In this document: positions 45,589-58,336 of the stretch, one piece after another
Position numbering within the stretch: position 1 is the stretch's first letter
Layout: each line of letters begins with the position of its first letter
Origin: Delphinapterus leucas
Taxonomy: Eukaryota; Chordata; Mammalia; Artiodactyla; Monodontidae
Reading direction: 5' to 3'
Assembly (NCBI RefSeq): GCF_002288925.2
Contig: NW_022098024.1
Location: forward strand, 1,686,814 to 1,750,813
DNA length: 64,000 nucleotides
Notes under the pieces: model-generated
Database searches by the model: none
The model's input: only the letters and a program-made list of their open reading frames with translations
Told to the model about the DNA's origin: nothing
Made by a program: the position numbers and the translations under genes

Positions 45589-46304
45589 AAGTGCCTTCTT
45601 ATATTCCAGGAATCTTTAACCATTCCTGGCTCCCTGGCATCCATCCAACATGTGTCAACACTAAGTGGACTCTAGCAGACTCTTTAATGGGGACACAACA
45701 TGTCTTTTGTCAGGAGAGGAAAGGAAACACTCCCCTGTATTAGTCTACTATTCTTTAAAGGAAATGGAAGTGGGACAAATGAAAGCCAGGTCAGAGCCAT
45801 CTATGTGTTGTAACATACGCTTAAGCTTTTGTGCAGTTTCGGACGATTATACATTATACTCTATAGCTCTTAATTAGTTAAGTCATTTAAAGTGACTTTT
45901 TCCCTTTTTGTTACAGCTAATATATGATTGAGTCCTTGCTCTGAATGCCACATTCTTTTGTTTCCAAGAGAGTGGGGTGAGTTTAGATGTCAACTTGAGA
46001 TGGCAGAATGTAATTTGACGGGGAGAAGGGAACGAGGTATACAGTAATCATCCATATCTTGGTGGCTTGGTATAGTGACAGATATTCCTTTTTTTTTTTT
46101 CTGAATGGTATTTGATTTTATTGAATTGCCAGTTTGGCCAACCACAGACTCAGTAATTCTAAAGAAATTCTAAAGAAACTGACTTTGAGAAGTCGTCTTT
46201 AAGAGGTAAGATGATGGAGTATTCTTTTGTGATCATATAATATTAATCATCCATATCTCAGTGTCTTTAGCCTAAGAAGAACCATCCTTTTTATAAACTG
46301 AGGT
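45589..46304. other. Unique DNA
   Basis: No feature recognised. Confidence 0.45.
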
Positions 46305-46505
46305 TCCAATCTGAGCATTTCAGGAAACTACTGGGCAGACTTGAGTAATTTATTTAACTTCTCTAAGTCTCATTTTCTCTCTATGTAAAGAGGAAGTTTT
46401 AACATCTAGCTTAGCATTGCTGTTCAGTCAACTAAGGTATGTGAAAGCATCTACATAATGTCTAGTCTTTAGCAGGTACCCAGTAAATTTCAGTTCTCCT
46501 TTTTT
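46305..46505 (-). repeat. MIR
   Basis: 'ttaacttctctaagtctcat', 'tttctctctatgtaaagagg' and 'gtctttagcaggtacccagt' give an antisense MIR. Confidence 0.7.
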
Positions 46506-47106
46506 TCAGCCTGAAATGCCATTATGGGCTCTGTAACACCCACTTAAAAACAAGGACCGATTAGCTGTTACAGAGCAGTGACCTGACAAAGCAGTGTGGC
46601 AGAAGTAATGGCAGCATTTTATATTACAGACTTACCTTTACCAGTTCCCCATGTGGCCTCGGGTATGATACTAGCGACAACTGAGTACGTAGACACCATT
46701 AACAAGAAATAGTGACTACAATTCATGTTCTGACTGGTGGCAATTTTCTCTGGGTCTCCACCCATGGCAACATGTTGACATTTCTAATAATGTAACACTT
46801 AGACTTGCAGGTCTGCTTAGAAATATGTATCGGATACTTTGATTAAGAAGACTATTAACATCATGAATAACATCTCTAACATTCATGAATTTAGACGAGT
46901 ACTAATAGAATGGTTAGAAAAACAAAGCCTAGTTGGAGTGAATATTTCAACTTAGAGATTTTTAGTAGTAAAAAGATAAATTTAGAGGTTTAGAATGATG
47001 GATTTTTGTAACCTGCCTTATCTTGCTACCTAGTTTATATATGAAGCAGACTCTATTAGGAACTAATCAAGGGGTGTTTCTACTTTATATTTAATTTTTA
47101 ATTTTT
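46506..47106. other. Unique DNA
   Basis: The T-rich right end may be the true 3' end of the ancient L1 that continues beyond SINE copy 6. Confidence 0.4.
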
Positions 47107-47115
47107 TAACTTTTC

Positions 47116-47328
47116 TTTTTTTTTTTTTTTTTTTTGCGGTATGCGAGCCTCTCACTGTTGTGGCCTCTGCCGCCGCGGAGCACAGGCTCCGGACGCGCAG
47201 GCCCAGCGGCCATGGCTCACGGGCCCAGCCGCTCTGCGGCACGTGGGGATCCTCCCGGACCGGGGCACGAACCCGTGTCCCCTACATCGGCAGGCGGACT
47301 CTCAACCACTGCGCCACCAGGGAAGCCC
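47116..47328 (-). mobile_element. CHR-type SINE (copy 6)
   Basis: Minus-strand copy flanked by a 9-bp repeat, taacttttc (47107-47115 and 47329-47337). It sits at the T-rich 3' end of an ancient antisense L1, a typical landing place for L1-mobilised SINEs. Confidence 0.93.
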
Positions 47329-47337
47329 TAACTTTTC

Positions 47338-49420
47338 ATTTTAATCTACTTTATTTTTAATTTTCACTTTGATATAAAAACTCTACACATTTTTAAGAGC
47401 TTCAGGGCGATATAATGCCATAAAATTCACAAATTGGAAATATACAATTCTGTGATTTTAAATAAATTTATAGAGTTGTACAACCGTTGCTACAATCCAG
47501 GTTTTTTAAATTTCGATCAGTCCAAAATTTCCCTCATGGCTTTTTCAGTTATTTCCCACTCCCACCCTCAGCCCTGGACAAACACTGATCTGTTTTGTTT
47601 CTGTAAATTTGCCTTTTTTGTGTACTTCATATAAGTGGAATCATACAATGTGTAGTCTTTTGCATCAGGCTTCTTTTACTTAGTAGCATATTTTTGAAAG
47701 TCATCCCTGTTGTAGCATCCATCAGTAGCCCATTCTTTTACTGATGAAGAGTATTTTATTTTGTGGTTATGCCACATTTTGTTTATCAGTTTTTCAAGTG
47801 ATGGGCTTCAGACTGTTTCTAGTTTGGGCTATTTTGAATGTTGTTGCTATGAATATTGGGTACATGTCGTGTATGAACACATTATTTTCATTTGGGGGAT
47901 TTTTAAGAGTGGAGTTGCTAGATCATATACTAAGTTTATATTAAACATTACAACTGCCAAACTCTTCTCTAAAGTAGCTGTACCATTTTACATTCCTTCC
48001 AGCAATGTATGAGCATTTCGATTTCTCCGTATCATTATCAACACGATATTATCTGCCTTTTTTTAGAAGCTGTGCTGTGGTATCTTCCTGTGGTTTTAAC
48101 TCATATCTCCCTCATGACTAAAGATGTTGAGTGTCTTCTTTAATGTGTCAATTAGCTATTTATATATCTTCTTTAGTAAAAGGTCTATTCAAATCCTTTG
48201 TTACTTTTTAAATTGCTTGTTCATTTTCTTATTTTTGAGTTATAACTATTCTTTGTTCAAATTCTTTATCAGTTACATGATTATAAAGCTATATTTCGCT
48301 ACTATGTTGCTTACCTTTTCATTTTCTGAATGGTGCCTTTTGAAGTGCAAACATTTTAAATTTTGATGAAATCCATTTATCATGTTCTTTTCTCTTATTG
48401 ATTGGGCTTTTGGTGTTGTATGAAGAAACACTTGCCAAACCCAAGGTAATGAAGAATTTCTCTTAAGTTTTATTCTAGTACTTTTAATAGTTTTCGTTCT
48501 TATATTTAGGTTTATGATTGATTTTGTGTTAATTTCTATATATAGTGAGGTAAAGGTCTAAGTTTGTCATGTGGACATACAATTATCCCAAAACTATCTT
48601 CTAAAAAGACTAAGATTTCCCCATTCAATGGTCTTGGCACATTTGTCAAAAATTAATTGACTGTAAATATTAAGGTTTTCTTTTGAACTCTCAATTCTGT
48701 AATAATTGATTTTTATGCCTATCCTAGCAACGCACTACCTTATTATTGTGGCTTTGTATTAAGTATTGAAATCTGATAGTATAAGCCCTCCAACTTTGTT
48801 CTTTTTCAAAATTGTTTAGCTAGTCTAGGTCTTTTACATTTTTACATAACTTGTGGAAGCAGTTTGTCAGTTCCTTAAAAAAAAACTTATTAGGATTTTG
48901 ATAGGGATTGCACTGAATGTGTAGATCAGTTTTGGGAGAATTGTCATTTTAAAATTATTGAGTATTTTAATTCATGAACATGGAATATTTCTTCATTTAT
49001 TTAAGATCTTGTCTAATTTATCTCAGCAACGTTTTATAGTTTTCGTTGTACAAGTCTTGCACTTCTTTTGTTAGATTTCTTCCCAAGTAGTTTGTGCTTT
49101 TAAATATATTGTGAGTGTTATAGTTGTCTTAATTTCATTTTACAGTTTTTTTGTTGTTAGTGTGTAGAAGTACAATTGATCTTGTATTTTGATCTTCGTT
49201 TTTGTATATTGATCTTGTATTTTGCAAAGTTGCTTTACTTGTTTGTTAGTTCTAATGGATTTGTGCGTGTGTGTGTGTGTGTGGATTCCTTGGGATTTCC
49301 TATGTACAGGATCATTTTGTCTGTCTTTACTTCTTTTTCTATCAGGATGTCTTTTATTTATGTACTTTCTCTGATTGTGTTAGAGCATTGGGCATCTCCT
49401 TCATTTTACAACCTCTTTGT
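47338..49420 (-). mobile_element. Ancient L1 (L1M-type), 3' half
   Basis: About 2 kb of antisense old L1. From the left: 3' UTR-like 'ccataaaattcacaaattgg', ORF2 C-terminal region ('ggaatcatacaatgtgtag', 'ggagttgctagatcatat'), then RT-proximal sequence ('attgcactgaatgtgtagatc', 'ttgttgttagtgtgtagaag') up to about 49,420. Frames are fully broken. The SINE at 47116-47328 sits at its 3' end. The right boundary is approximate. Confidence 0.8.
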
Positions 49421-50064
49421 AAGTTTTATACAAAGTGAATCATCAGTCTTTCCTAAAACTGAATATTTCCATGTATTGGTTTAGGAATATTTCCTGTTCC
49501 ACTTTGTATTCTTTTGCAGTAATTAAAGTAAGATGGTTATCCCTGTTGAATAAGTTTTCAATGACTTGACATGCCATGAAAATGATTGAAGTTGAATTTT
49601 TTAGTTAACCAGGGATTGATCAAAGAATGATAAATTCAACTCTTTTAGAAATTATGAATCTACTTTCCTAATCTAGTTTGTAACCTATTGATTCAGATCT
49701 GTCTTTGGCAACTCATAATTGCTATACATTTTAAAGTCATCATTCCAAACATGTAATCTCAATAGAAAATATAGACTCAAAAGGGAGAGGGTATAGAATA
49801 TTGGTGTTAAAAATGTTAATTAAAAACATGTTCTTGAATCCGTTTTTAGAAGTAAATCACTTCTGGATTTTTCCCCCCTTCTCATAGAACTTGACTGAGA
49901 ATAGGAAAAAGAAGTTAAGCTACTTCTTCTTAGTAATAGTGGTAGTAATGATGATAATGCTTTATGCTATTAAGCATCTGACAACTATAAAAAAATAAAA
50001 CTGAACTGTTGTATACCTGAGCTTATTTGAATAATCAGTAATTTGTTGTAGCAAGATATAATAT
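49421..50064. other. Unique AT-rich DNA
   Basis: No feature recognised. The first bases may still belong to the ancient L1. Confidence 0.4.
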
Positions 50065-50265
50065 ATCAAGTAAAATTTATTGAGCACCTACTCACACATT
50101 GAGTCAGGCAGTGTGTATATAAAGGTGGAAAGAAAGGCCCTGAACATCCAGGAACCTGTAATCCTCTGGGAGAGCAGAACACTAAATTGTAGCTCAGTGA
50201 GTTGAATGCCATGAGAGAAGTTTTCAGAGATGTTATAGTTATAGCAGAGGGAGATCATCTTAATT
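50065..50265 (-). mobile_element. L2/MIR-type antisense fragment
   Basis: 'aatttattgagcacctactc' followed by 'gaaaggccctgaacatccag' and 'gaacctgtaatcctctgggag' fits an antisense L2 3' end. Confidence 0.5.
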
Positions 50266-50339
50266 TTGGCTTCTTAAGCAAGATGGTGCCTGGATATAAC
50301 CCTCACACGTAAGATGGGTTAAAAAAGTGAAATAATGAG

Positions 50340-50430
50340 AGAAGTAACATCTATTTTGTACTTCCTGTAAGTTAGGCATTGATTAAGTCACTTTATGTAG
50401 ATATTTTCATAGCTTTAACAAATAAAACCA
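50340..50430 (+). repeat. MIR fragment
   Basis: 'taacatctattttgtacttcc' (in part) and 'ttaggcattgattaagtcac' resemble the 5' half of a MIR. Confidence 0.5.
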
Positions 50431-53158
50431 AATTCTGAGGCCCGTGTGGCATAATTAGCTTGGCTGAGTTCCTGACATGATCACATGTACAGAGATGTGC
50501 AGTGTGCTGTCAGAGGGGCATAGAAGAAAAGACTGGTGCTAATTACAAGGACATTATATAGGATATTTACTGTGTTATAATGACGGTAAGGAAAGTTGAA
50601 GGCCAGACCTGAGACATTGGCAGTGGGAATAGAGAGGATACAGTTCCAAGCATATTAGAGTTAGCATTGATGAAAGCTAGAAAGTTAAACTGAATTTGCA
50701 ATATAAAATAAAGATAAGGGTTAACAAGGATTCCCAGGTTTCTGACTTGGACAAATGAGTGGATGATGCTTGTCATTCACTAAGTAAAAGACTTCAAGAG
50801 AAGAAACAGAATTTGGGTGGGGGTCGGGTGATATCAGAGACCAGAAAGCAGGTTTCCTCAGTAAAATGCTTAAGGTCTCATTAATCATGCAATTCTTGCG
50901 TCAAAATGTAGTTCAACTAAGACAGGTAGATTGAGTCCTGCCAAAATAACCCTAAAGCAATACATCATGTCTGTTAGGGTCATTGAGATCCAGGTATCCT
51001 TACGTGTTAGAAGGATCTGAAAAATTACTCTCAGCTTTCCTTTTATAAAGAACCAGTCCTCGGAGAATCATAGTCTCAAAAACTTTTTTTTTTTCTTTTT
51101 TCATTACTGTGAAAAAGAGTCATCGAGGAGAGGGATATTTCAGATAGATGTCACCTGGATTTCCCTTCAGTTAGATAAATATTGTGTCAGTGTTCTGCCT
51201 AGTACAGACACTCTGGCAGGCAAGTGTTCTGAATGAGGCGAAGGCTTGATCAGGTTGGCTATTCTAGCTCTCGATCTTCATTTATTATACTGCTACAATT
51301 TATCTTAGAACAGAGACAGCTGTCATTATACTAGTCGTGGATCAAACTAACTGTTGTAGACAAGGTTCAGAGGAAAAAAGAAACAGCAGTCTCTCAGCTT
51401 CCGCATTGTGGTGGATCCAGTACTACCAGACTTTTCTTACAGATGTTATCATGAAGGAACCATGGGTATTCCACCTATACATGGAGAGTCGTTTAAAGAC
51501 CTTCACAATCAAATCTGGATATAATATATTTTGCAAGTGTGATGATGAAAAAATATCAGACTGCCCTATGGAAACTAGTTCTGTTGGATTTCTCAACTTT
51601 AAAGTCATTTCAAGGCTGCTTTCTAAGCCTAGAAATCCCCCAAGTATTTGCATCTCAGTGGTCCCCTAGAACTTACCTTAACAATGGAAATTTTCCATCA
51701 ATCAGTATTGTCCATATAGTGCTATCCTATCCATAAGTATGATGCGAACAATGGTGACTCTTCATGAATGTGGCTGAAAAACATTGTAATTGTATTAACA
51801 TAGGCATTGTAGGTGATTCAGAATATGGATCCATTGGCTGCCATTCTGAACTCTTTGCCTTGCGTGCAACATAACACCCACCCCACACATGAAATAAAAA
51901 AGGCAAGAAAACTTCAGACAGAGTAGTTTGTAAAGAACCTCCTAATATGTGCTATGAATCTGTGATAGTATAGGACATCTGGCTTAGGTTTCTACATTTG
52001 CCCTTGGGTAACTTCTCCTGTGTTTGCTGCTCTCAGCTCTCAATGGAAAGCTGAGAGTGAAATCCAGGCAACCTGTCCACACAAAGATACAGAGTGATTG
52101 TAATATGCTCGCTTTCATATTCCAGTTTATCCTAGTTGTCTAAAGATAAGGACCCGCCATCTGCATCCCCAAAGGGAGCAGACGATAGTCAATATGTGTA
52201 AAACTTTTAAAGTCACAGCAAGCCTCAACGTTTGTCTCTTTGAGCTTTACTTACTGCTTCACCAGATGGACCCAAGTCTCTCATCTTGTCCAAGTGGATG
52301 GTGACTCCCTTCTCTTTGTGTTGGGAGGTCAAAAAGGGGTCCTCTTAGGTTTTTACTTTCACTTTTATTCATTTTGCATTAAACCATTTTGATTACTTGT
52401 GTGGAAAGCAGCCTGTATTCTAACAAGCAAGATATTTAATTATTAGTTTCTCTGCTGGGAAGTAAAAATGTAGGTCATTTCTCTGTTGAACACACATAAT
52501 CAAATAGTGCTGATAAAAGTCTTGCTTTTATAACAAGCTCCTTTTCTTGATGTTTATCTGACAACCGTTTGGACTAGAGTTAAAGAGGATGATACAGGTC
52601 AACCAGTGCACTTAGCTAATGGCATTCCCACTGAAGTTGACAGAATGGTAGCAACAGGAGTCAATTTTAATGAGACTGGCACTCCTTGGGAAGGACATGG
52701 GCCATAAATTATCAGCTCTGGGAAGAAGAGGCAAAAAGGAAGCCGGAAAGGAAATAAAAGAATTATGGGTGACATAAGAAGATAGCCTCCAATGAAGAGC
52801 AATCAGGGCTCTTCTGGAAAAACATTTAAGAACTATAAAGACAAGAATTACTGACACTCAAAGACAATCAGAACTGAGTATATATCAGGTCTAATTAGGA
52901 AATTAGGATCCGAGGGAAGACTGTATAATGTAACAGAAGAAAGAAGGAGTTGTGCTATGGATTCCAACATTCACTAGGGTGACCTGACCAGTTAGATCAT
53001 ATCCTGACATGTGGCTAACCATCCAAGGTGACCAAACTTTACCCTGCATGAAATGATGAAGTCTCAGATCTTGAGGAAATACTTTGGGAAATTTTATGGA
53101 ATTTTAAAATTCAAATAATGTATTTCAAGAAGTTTGCATGAAAAAAATGAAGAAATGC
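50431..53158. other. Largest repeat-poor stretch
   Basis: About 2.7 kb without a repeat I recognise. A 110-codon plus-strand frame at 51337-51669 is Cys- and Ser-containing but matches no family known to me and lacks convincing splice context. Confidence 0.4.
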
Positions 53159-53258
53159 TCTCTCTCGCTCTCTCTCTCTCTCTCTCTGTATATATATATA
53201 TATGTATGTATGTTATATTAAATATATGTTATATATATAATGTACTATATATATATTC
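53159..53258. repeat. (TC)n(TA)n compound microsatellite
   Basis: A (CT) run of about 30 bp followed by imperfect TA/TG repeats up to tatatatatattcc. Confidence 0.93.
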
Positions 53259-53754
53259 CTTCCCCCCCTTTCAGAATCTAGGGTCTTCTTCTATTCTTTC
53301 TGTTTCCTTTCCCACTTCATTTTCTTCTCTTTTTGCAACGCAAACATTTTGCAGAGAACAGGCTCCACAGATGTGTTGCAAACAAATAGGTAATTGAAAG
53401 TTTCTCTTGCCCTTTGGTGCCTTAATCTTCAATTATCCTAATGTTGGCAATTACAGTTTCCTATTATCTACAGAAGATTCTTTTATGATGAGTGAAAATT
53501 AAACTGCGTGCTGGGATGTTTGCCTTCAGAGTCTTATTCTTCTTATATAATGCCTTATCACCTACATATTTTTGTGGCTTAGATTATAGAGCACAGGTAT
53601 TTATTTTCTTTCCCCATTTGGATGCTCTGAAATCAGCTTTTTGAAAGCCCTAAGAATCTTATAACACTTTAACAGAGAGAACCAAAAGTAATGGTTCTAT
53701 TGAAGGCTAAGTTTCTTTGCTGAAGCCTAGTTCACAAGATGTCATTATCATCAT
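53259..53754. other. Unique DNA
   Basis: No feature recognised. Confidence 0.45.
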
Positions 53755-53985
53755 TTTATTGGTAGTAGTACTACTGCTGTTATTTATTAAGCACTTATAA
53801 TATATTGGTGTGTTCCAAAAATTTATATAACTCTATCTATTCTATAAATGAAAAGACTTTGAGTCAGAGAGTTTAAGTCAGAGGCCTAAGTCACATAACT
53901 AGTAAAGTTTATGAAACCAGGAAAAAACCTTGTTATATGTGATTCAAAAACCCATGCACTTGCCATTACATTATTTTGCTACAAA
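53755..53985 (+). repeat. MIR
   Basis: 'gttatttattaagcacttat', 'agtcagagagtttaagtcag', 'aagtcacataactagtaaag' and 'gattcaaaaaccca' define a MIR. Confidence 0.72.
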
Positions 53986-54214
53986 TTGGGATTAATAATA
54001 GAAGCACAAATCTCCTTTTCCACTACATTTCACATTTATTGAGTGTAATAATCTTTGGGAGGTTATAACATAAGCTAGCAAAAAATACAAAGAATTACAT
54101 GTTAAGCTGGGCAATACTTACAATGCAATAGCAAGAGAAAAGATAATAAATGAAATAAGAGAGAAAAGGTATATATAGTTTGGAATTAAACTAAGTCTCA
54201 ACAGTAATTATTGC

Positions 54215-54360
54215 TGTGTTCTGAAGGGGCCATAGCATTTACAATGGCTTCTATATGTTTGATCTTGGCATCCTAGCAAAGTGGGTATTATCCTCCCCAC
54301 CTTATACACATGGACATTGAAACCCAAAGGGGATGAGCAGCCTGCCTAAAGTAGATGGCC
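54215..54360 (+). repeat. MIR-like fragment
   Basis: 'gcaaagtgggtattatcctc', then 'cttatacacatggacattga', resembles a MIR core. It abuts L2 remnant A. Confidence 0.45.
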
Positions 54361-54364
54361 ATCG

Positions 54365-55990
54365 GTATATTCATTCAAGGTATATTTGATAGATTCCATA
54401 TGATATATGCACTGTATGTTCTAGGTTCTGTGGAAGCAGTTGTCAATAAGATAGTCAAGGTTCCTGTCCTCAAGAAACTTACATTCCTGTAAGGGAAGAC
54501 AGTTTATCAGTTATTAAAGATAATAAGCTTGAAATACAAAAGCTTAAGGTATAATAAGCATGAATATTTCAAATAATCGTAGCTGCTATGAAGGAAATGA
54601 AGTAAGGAATTTTAATAGTGATTAGACCTAGGGTGCATGAAGGGAGAAGATGGTTTGATGCTTTAGACAGCGGAGTTGGGGAAGGCCTCTTTTAGAAGGT
54701 CACATTCGGAGTGAGATCACTGGGAAGAAAAGAGTTAGACATTAAAAAAAAAAAAAACCTTGAGAAAGCACCTTCCAGATGAAGGAAGACCAAGCTCAAA
54801 TACCCAGAGGAAAGAATCAGAGTCCCATGCTTGAGGAACTAAAAGAAATCCAAGATTTCTAAAACACAGAGAACAAGCTTGAAGAAGGCAAAGGTCTGAT
54901 CATGTAGAGCCTCTAGGAACACGAGAGGAGTCTGGATTTTATTCTAAGTGAAATGGAAAGACCTTGGAGTGTTTAAGCAGAAAGATGTTATTATCTCATA
55001 TAAAGTTTTAGAAAAATTACTCTGGCTTATAAAGCCATGTGTAGGGGTACAGGGAGATCATTTAGGTAGCCATGGTAGCAATCTAAAGAAACGATGATGA
55101 TGACTTGAGCGAGGGTGGTTACAGTGGATTTGAAGAGAGTTGGGTGGATACATTTTGGAAACATAACTAAAAAGGCGTGTTGATTGAGTGTGGGGATGAG
55201 GGAAATGGAAGGTTATGAGTAATTATGTGTTTGGTGTAAGTCACCAGATAGGTGTTGGTGCCATTTACTGAGATGAAGAAGGCAAGGGAAGCAGCAGATT
55301 GCAGAACTGAGATGTGAGACCAGGAGTTCCATTTGGGATACGATTATTTTGAAATGCTTGTTAGATATCCAGTGGGAGATACTGTGTTTAATAAATGAGT
55401 CTAACCTCACAAGGGAGATCAGGGATGGAGACAGAAATTTGGGAGTCATTGGCATAGAGATATTATTTAAAACCATTGGACAGAATGAGATTATCTTGGG
55501 AGAGAGTGTGGATGATGAACTGACGAAGACCCAGAAACTACATAGGAGTGCTCCCACATTCTTAGCTCAAATGGAGAAGGAGCTCACAAAGGAGACTGAG
55601 AGATTGCTGTTGAAAAAGATGGGAAACCCACAGAGACACAGAGGCCACGAGAAGAAAGTACTTCCGCAAGGAGAGAGTGTTCACCTATATCAATTGCTGC
55701 TGAAAGATAAAGTGAGGGCAGATAAGTGGACTTGGATGGCCTACACAAAGACCACTGGTAACCTGGGTAACCGCGATTTTAGTGACTAGTTGAAATGGAT
55801 ATTATGCTGAGTCTAATTCAGGATAAAGAGGAAGTGAGAAAATGGAAGTAATGAACAGGGACAACGTTTTTAAAGAGGTTTGCTGTGAACAGAAATAAAT
55901 AAATGAAGTAGCTGAAAATGATGTGAACTAAAGGAGGAGTTGTTTAAATCTTTACTGTGAGCAGTCTTATGATTTCAAACAATTACTATT
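54365..55990 (-). mobile_element. LINE-2 (L2) remnant A, 3' half
   Basis: On the minus strand this carries L2 3' sequence ending in a tgaatgaata-like terminus at 54,370. Farther right it has the family's conserved C-terminal coding region. The plus strand shows antisense L2 hallmarks ('gatcatgtagagcctctagg', 'gtctggattttattctaag', 'ccatttactgagatgaaga', 'ttgggagtcattggcataga'). The RT catalytic box survives as YANDSQ (55439-55456, minus strand), where the family has YADDSQ. Stops and frameshifts abound. This remnant also explains the 146-codon plus-strand frame at 55349-55789, which is only antisense. Confidence 0.8.
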
Positions 55991-56204
55991 TTTACATTTT
56001 AATCTCTCACCATTCTAAAGGTCATCAGAGTTTGAAAAAAATGCAATGAAAAGTGTGGCCTTCCTATTTTGGGGAGAACAGGATAAACAAATTTGAACAC
56101 ATTGAGTAACAGTCATCACTTACTGAGGGTCTGCTTTGTAAGATTTGATGCCAGGATCTGGGGATATGAAGATAAATGCATTTGTTGGCTCAAAATAGAA
56201 AGTT

Positions 56205-57340
56205 AAATGAGTATTTACTAATGTCAAGTGCTATACTGGGTGCCGGAGTTTTAATAATGAAACAAAGAAATAGTAAGAAAATGTCCCTTTCTTTATGATG
56301 CTTTTATTCTAATGGGAAGGAGAGAGACATATAGTAAATAAATAAAAATGTAAAGTATAAAGTTTACAGCTAAAAGTGCTTGAAGAAAAATACAACAAGG
56401 GAGGGATATGAGTAGGACTGGAAGGTGGGAAGATGTAGAAATTTTAAAACATATAGACGAAACAGTCATAGTAAGAAAATAAGAACTGAACAAATATATG
56501 AAGGAGAAACAATATTGAGAAATATAGACGTGTATGTGAAAATTAGATCCAGCAGAGGAAACTGCAAATGCAAAGGCCCTGAAGTAGGATCTTTCCAAAC
56601 CAAGTTTCAAAAGTGTTTCAAGAAAGAGAGAGGGATAGAGAGAGAGAGAGAGAGGCTGTGTCCATTGTTTCCAGTAGGTTAGCTCTGTAGCGCAAAGTCA
56701 TTCTTGATTTTGACAAGAGCAGTTCAGTAGAATGATGGAAGAGAAAGCCTGGTTGGAGTGAGTACCAAAAAGAAGAGGAGGGATTTAATTAGAGATAGAG
56801 GATATAAAAAATTATTTTGAGTGTTGCCATAAAAGGAAGCAGAGAAATGGGATAGTAGCTGGAGGGGAATGGGATCCAGAGGGGGATTTTCTTTAAAGAC
56901 AGAACCATAACAGTATGTGTGCATACTGATAGGAATTATCCAGCAGAGAGGGTAGAACTGATGATGAAGAGACAAAGAACTGCTGAAGCAATGTCCCTGA
57001 AGAGGTGAGAGGGGCTGGGAAGTTACACAAAAGTGGAAGTTTTGGCAGTAGACACAGGTAGACCTTAGCCACAGGAAGAAAGACAGGGTGTCTGGGCTCA
57101 GACAGGTGTGAATATGTGATAGAAGCTTGAGGAAATTCTTCATGACTGATCCTCTTTAGTGGAAGAGGAAGCAAGTTATCAGCTGAGAAGTTGGAGAAGA
57201 TTTTGGGAGTTGGATGATACAAGAGCAGGTAGAAACAGTCATCTCAAAAGTGAAAGGACTAGAAATACTATAGGATTGTTAGGAAGCACTGGGTCCCCAT
57301 GAAGTTTGGTGGTCATGCATTTTAAGTGAGAGTTTTCCAG
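56205..57340 (-). mobile_element. L2 remnant B
   Basis: A second L2 in the same orientation. Its 3' end starts near 56,205 ('gtgctatactgggtgccgg'), with 'aactgcaaatgcaaaggccctgaagtagga' split across 56,560-56,590. More 5' L2 sequence follows at 56,700-57,340 ('ttgacaagagcagttcagtag', 'gaagcagagaaatgggatag', 'ggaattatccagcagagagg'). The middle is missing. An L2/MIR-like fragment at about 56,105-56,200 precedes it. Copies A and B overlap in content ('gaagcagagaaa..'-type segments in both), so they are separate insertions or a duplicated element. Confidence 0.72.
56623..56655. repeat. (GA)n tract
   Basis: Imperfect GA run inside L2 remnant B. Confidence 0.85.
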
Positions 57341-57839
57341 TTCTGCTTAGTTGTGCCTGGCTTGGTAGGGGAAATAGAGTCTCCCTTCTTTCATAATAGC
57401 TAAGAAGAGAGAGAGGAAAAGAAAGCATAAACAGTAAGGCAAAAATTACAGAATGTGTACTAAGTGCTACAATCGAATTACTTCAGATACATTGGCAGCT
57501 CAGAGTTGAGAGCGAGAACTCTGGCTGACTTGGGTGATGCATAAGGGAAGATTATACATAGAAAGAAAAGCTTAAAACATTAATAAGTAAGTAGGGGTTG
57601 TGAATATATATTTCTGAAAATGCTGGTAGATTCATCGCCTCATAATTTTTATTATCATCATTTTTATCAAAACTAAGGTAGAAAGTGGACTCTTTAGTAG
57701 CCTGGAAATAGTAATAATAATGCCATCTATACACATATATAATAATATTATAGTATAAAATATTATATAATATATATACAACATGATATACAATATAATT
57801 TATAATTTCATTATTCTTATTACTCTCATTTGATCAATT
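57341..57839. other. Unique DNA
   Basis: TA-rich cluster at about 57,735-57,800; otherwise nothing recognised. Confidence 0.45.
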
Positions 57840-58045
57840 ATTACTTAGCACTCTCATGGGTTTTCATTAATTATCAACTCTCATTCTCACAGACAAATTT
57901 GCATAACAGCTATTATTGGTCTTTCCGTTTTACAGATAAGGAAACCAAGACATAGGCTATTAAGTTAACTTGTCCGTGATCATAAAACTAGTAATTAACA
58001 GAAACAGGATTCAGACTCAGACGTGTGTGATACCTGTGTTTTCCC
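57840..58045 (+). repeat. MIR
   Basis: 'ccgttttacagataaggaaa', 'aacttgtccgtgatcataaa' and 'caggattcagactcagac' define a MIR. Confidence 0.75.
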
Positions 58046-58336
58046 AGATAATCAAAAACAGTGCTACACAGCATGGTGTTGGAAGCTATTGCACATAGGC
58101 AGAGTCAGGAGCAAAGGCTTTTATTAGTTCTTTGAGTATGGTACCCGGCAATATGATAATATCTAAATTACAGCTTTACCTTAAGGTCCTATACAAGTAG
58201 GACAAAACGCCATCTTGTGTCCCTTGCCTTATTCTGGTTCTCCAAAGTTGAGATTTAAATGTTGAATTACTGTGAACATATGATGCTGTGTCTGAAAACC
58301 AGAGATTCAAAAGAAGCAATAAAATCCAGGGCAGAG

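Noticed and set aside
51337..51669. 110-codon plus-strand open frame considered as an exon or small gene
   Set aside because: No recognisable domain, no clear splice or promoter context, and its length is not exceptional by chance.
55349..55789. 146-codon plus-strand open frame, Glu/Lys-rich
   Set aside because: It lies antisense to L2 remnant A, whose coding direction is minus; no independent gene signals.
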